DNA of 5,958 nucleotides from Chordibacter forsetii (lineage in GTDB: Bacteria; Verrucomicrobiota; Verrucomicrobiia; Opitutales; Seribacteraceae), in NCBI RefSeq assembly GCF_964187505.1, contig NZ_CAXLML010000201.1, positions 1 to 5,958 on the forward strand, read 5' to 3'. Below, piece after piece: positions 5,738-5,958 of the stretch (position 1 is the first letter of the stretch; each line of letters opens with the position of its first letter). The position numbers were made by a program, and so were the translations under genes. The notes under the pieces are model-generated. The model did not search any database. It worked only from the letters and a program-made list of their open reading frames with translations, and had not been told where the DNA came from.

Positions 5738-5920
5738 GACTTCTGCATCGTTCGAGAAGTTTCATTCGTTCTTTTCCTTACTCCTAATTACTAGGGAACC
5801 TATCGACAATCGTTTGCAGTCAGGCCGTAAATCGGAAGACTAAGAGCGACGCGAGGGTACCCACCTGGACCTAGAAGGTCATATAACTTATGAATGCGAT
5901 GAACGGCGAACGTGGAAGTC
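5738..5920 (+). ncRNA. ssrS: 6S RNA (candidate)
   Basis: 6S RNA binds the housekeeping RNA polymerase holoenzyme as an open-promoter mimic and is used as template for short pRNAs. The segment GAAGACTAAGAGCGACG (5836-5852), then GTACCCACCTGGACC (5857-5871), lines up with the E. coli 6S 3' half (GAAGCCTTAAAACTGCGACG, then CATTCACCTTGAACC) as I remember it. The fold agrees. The closing stem pairs 5738-5746 with 5912-5920, 5750-5754 with 5907-5911, and TTCATT (5761-5766) with GATGAA (5898-5903). The central bubble has hairpin CCTA/TAGG on the 5' side and GACCT-AGA-AGGTC (5868-5880) on the 3' side. The apical stem pairs CCTaTCG with CGAGGG and CGTTtGC with GCGACG, ending in AGTC...GACT. The length, about 183 bases, matches E. 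coli (184). Exact ends are uncertain by several bases. The gene symbol rests on this structural call. Confidence 0.72.
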
Positions 5921-5958
5921 ACCACTTTAAATCATTATTTAATGCCCAAAAGGGAAAT

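Noticed and set aside
5945..5954. CCC-AAAA-GGG near the right edge as a 6S terminator
   Set aside because: A three-base-pair stem without a T-tract, at the end of the window, is not enough to call a terminator.
5694..5958. Possible tmRNA or 5S rRNA because of the CCCACCTG stretch
   Set aside because: There is no tRNA-like domain, tag frame or CCA for tmRNA, and the flanking helices do not fit 5S rRNA. The 6S fold explains the sequence better.

Overview
The window is a gene-dense piece of bacterial chromosome of moderate to low GC. No marker places it firmly. The lack of Shine-Dalgarno motifs before every start, the FabF-like synthase/ACP/CrtI-like oxidoreductase set, a jelly-roll-like lipoprotein and a membrane-anchored protein of a type I associate with the PVC group together suggest a Verrucomicrobiota or related bacterium. 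This is an inference of modest confidence.

Layout. Positions 1-3514 hold four minus-strand genes that read as one transcription unit. In gene order they are an NtrC-type sigma-54 response regulator (3514-1910), a FabF-like ketosynthase with an intact Cys-His-His triad (1838-594), a stand-alone acyl carrier protein (570-310) and the first ~100 residues of an FAD-dependent, CrtI/retinol-saturase-like oxidoreductase that runs off the left edge (305-1). The gaps are 71, 23 and 4 bases, with a stem-loop in the first gap right after the regulator. The last three genes look like part of a carrier-bound acyl chain pathway making an unusual lipid, polyene or pigment; the regulator may control it or simply sit next to it.

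At 3621-3697 on the plus strand is a tRNA with a CAU anticodon and an encoded CCA, preceded by a good -35/-10 promoter. It converges on a minus-strand lipoprotein gene (4795-3722) with a jelly-roll-like middle domain and a long acidic, Pro-rich tail. An AT-rich divergent intergenic region separates that gene from a plus-strand gene (4893-5693) for an N-terminally membrane-anchored protein of unknown function.

The last 265 bases contain no protein gene. They hold what reads as an unannotated 6S RNA (about 5738-5920). It has a long closing stem, a central bubble with a hairpin on each side, an apical stem-loop, and a conserved-looking segment around GCGACG and CCCACCTGGACC that lines up with the 3' half of E. 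coli 6S RNA as I remember it.

The most useful points for a reader are the 6S RNA candidate, the coupling of a sigma-54 activator to a ketosynthase/ACP/desaturase-like cluster, the altered C-terminal motif of the ketosynthase, and the odd anticodon stem of the tRNA. I did not see a CRISPR array, transposon, phage gene or clear defence system.
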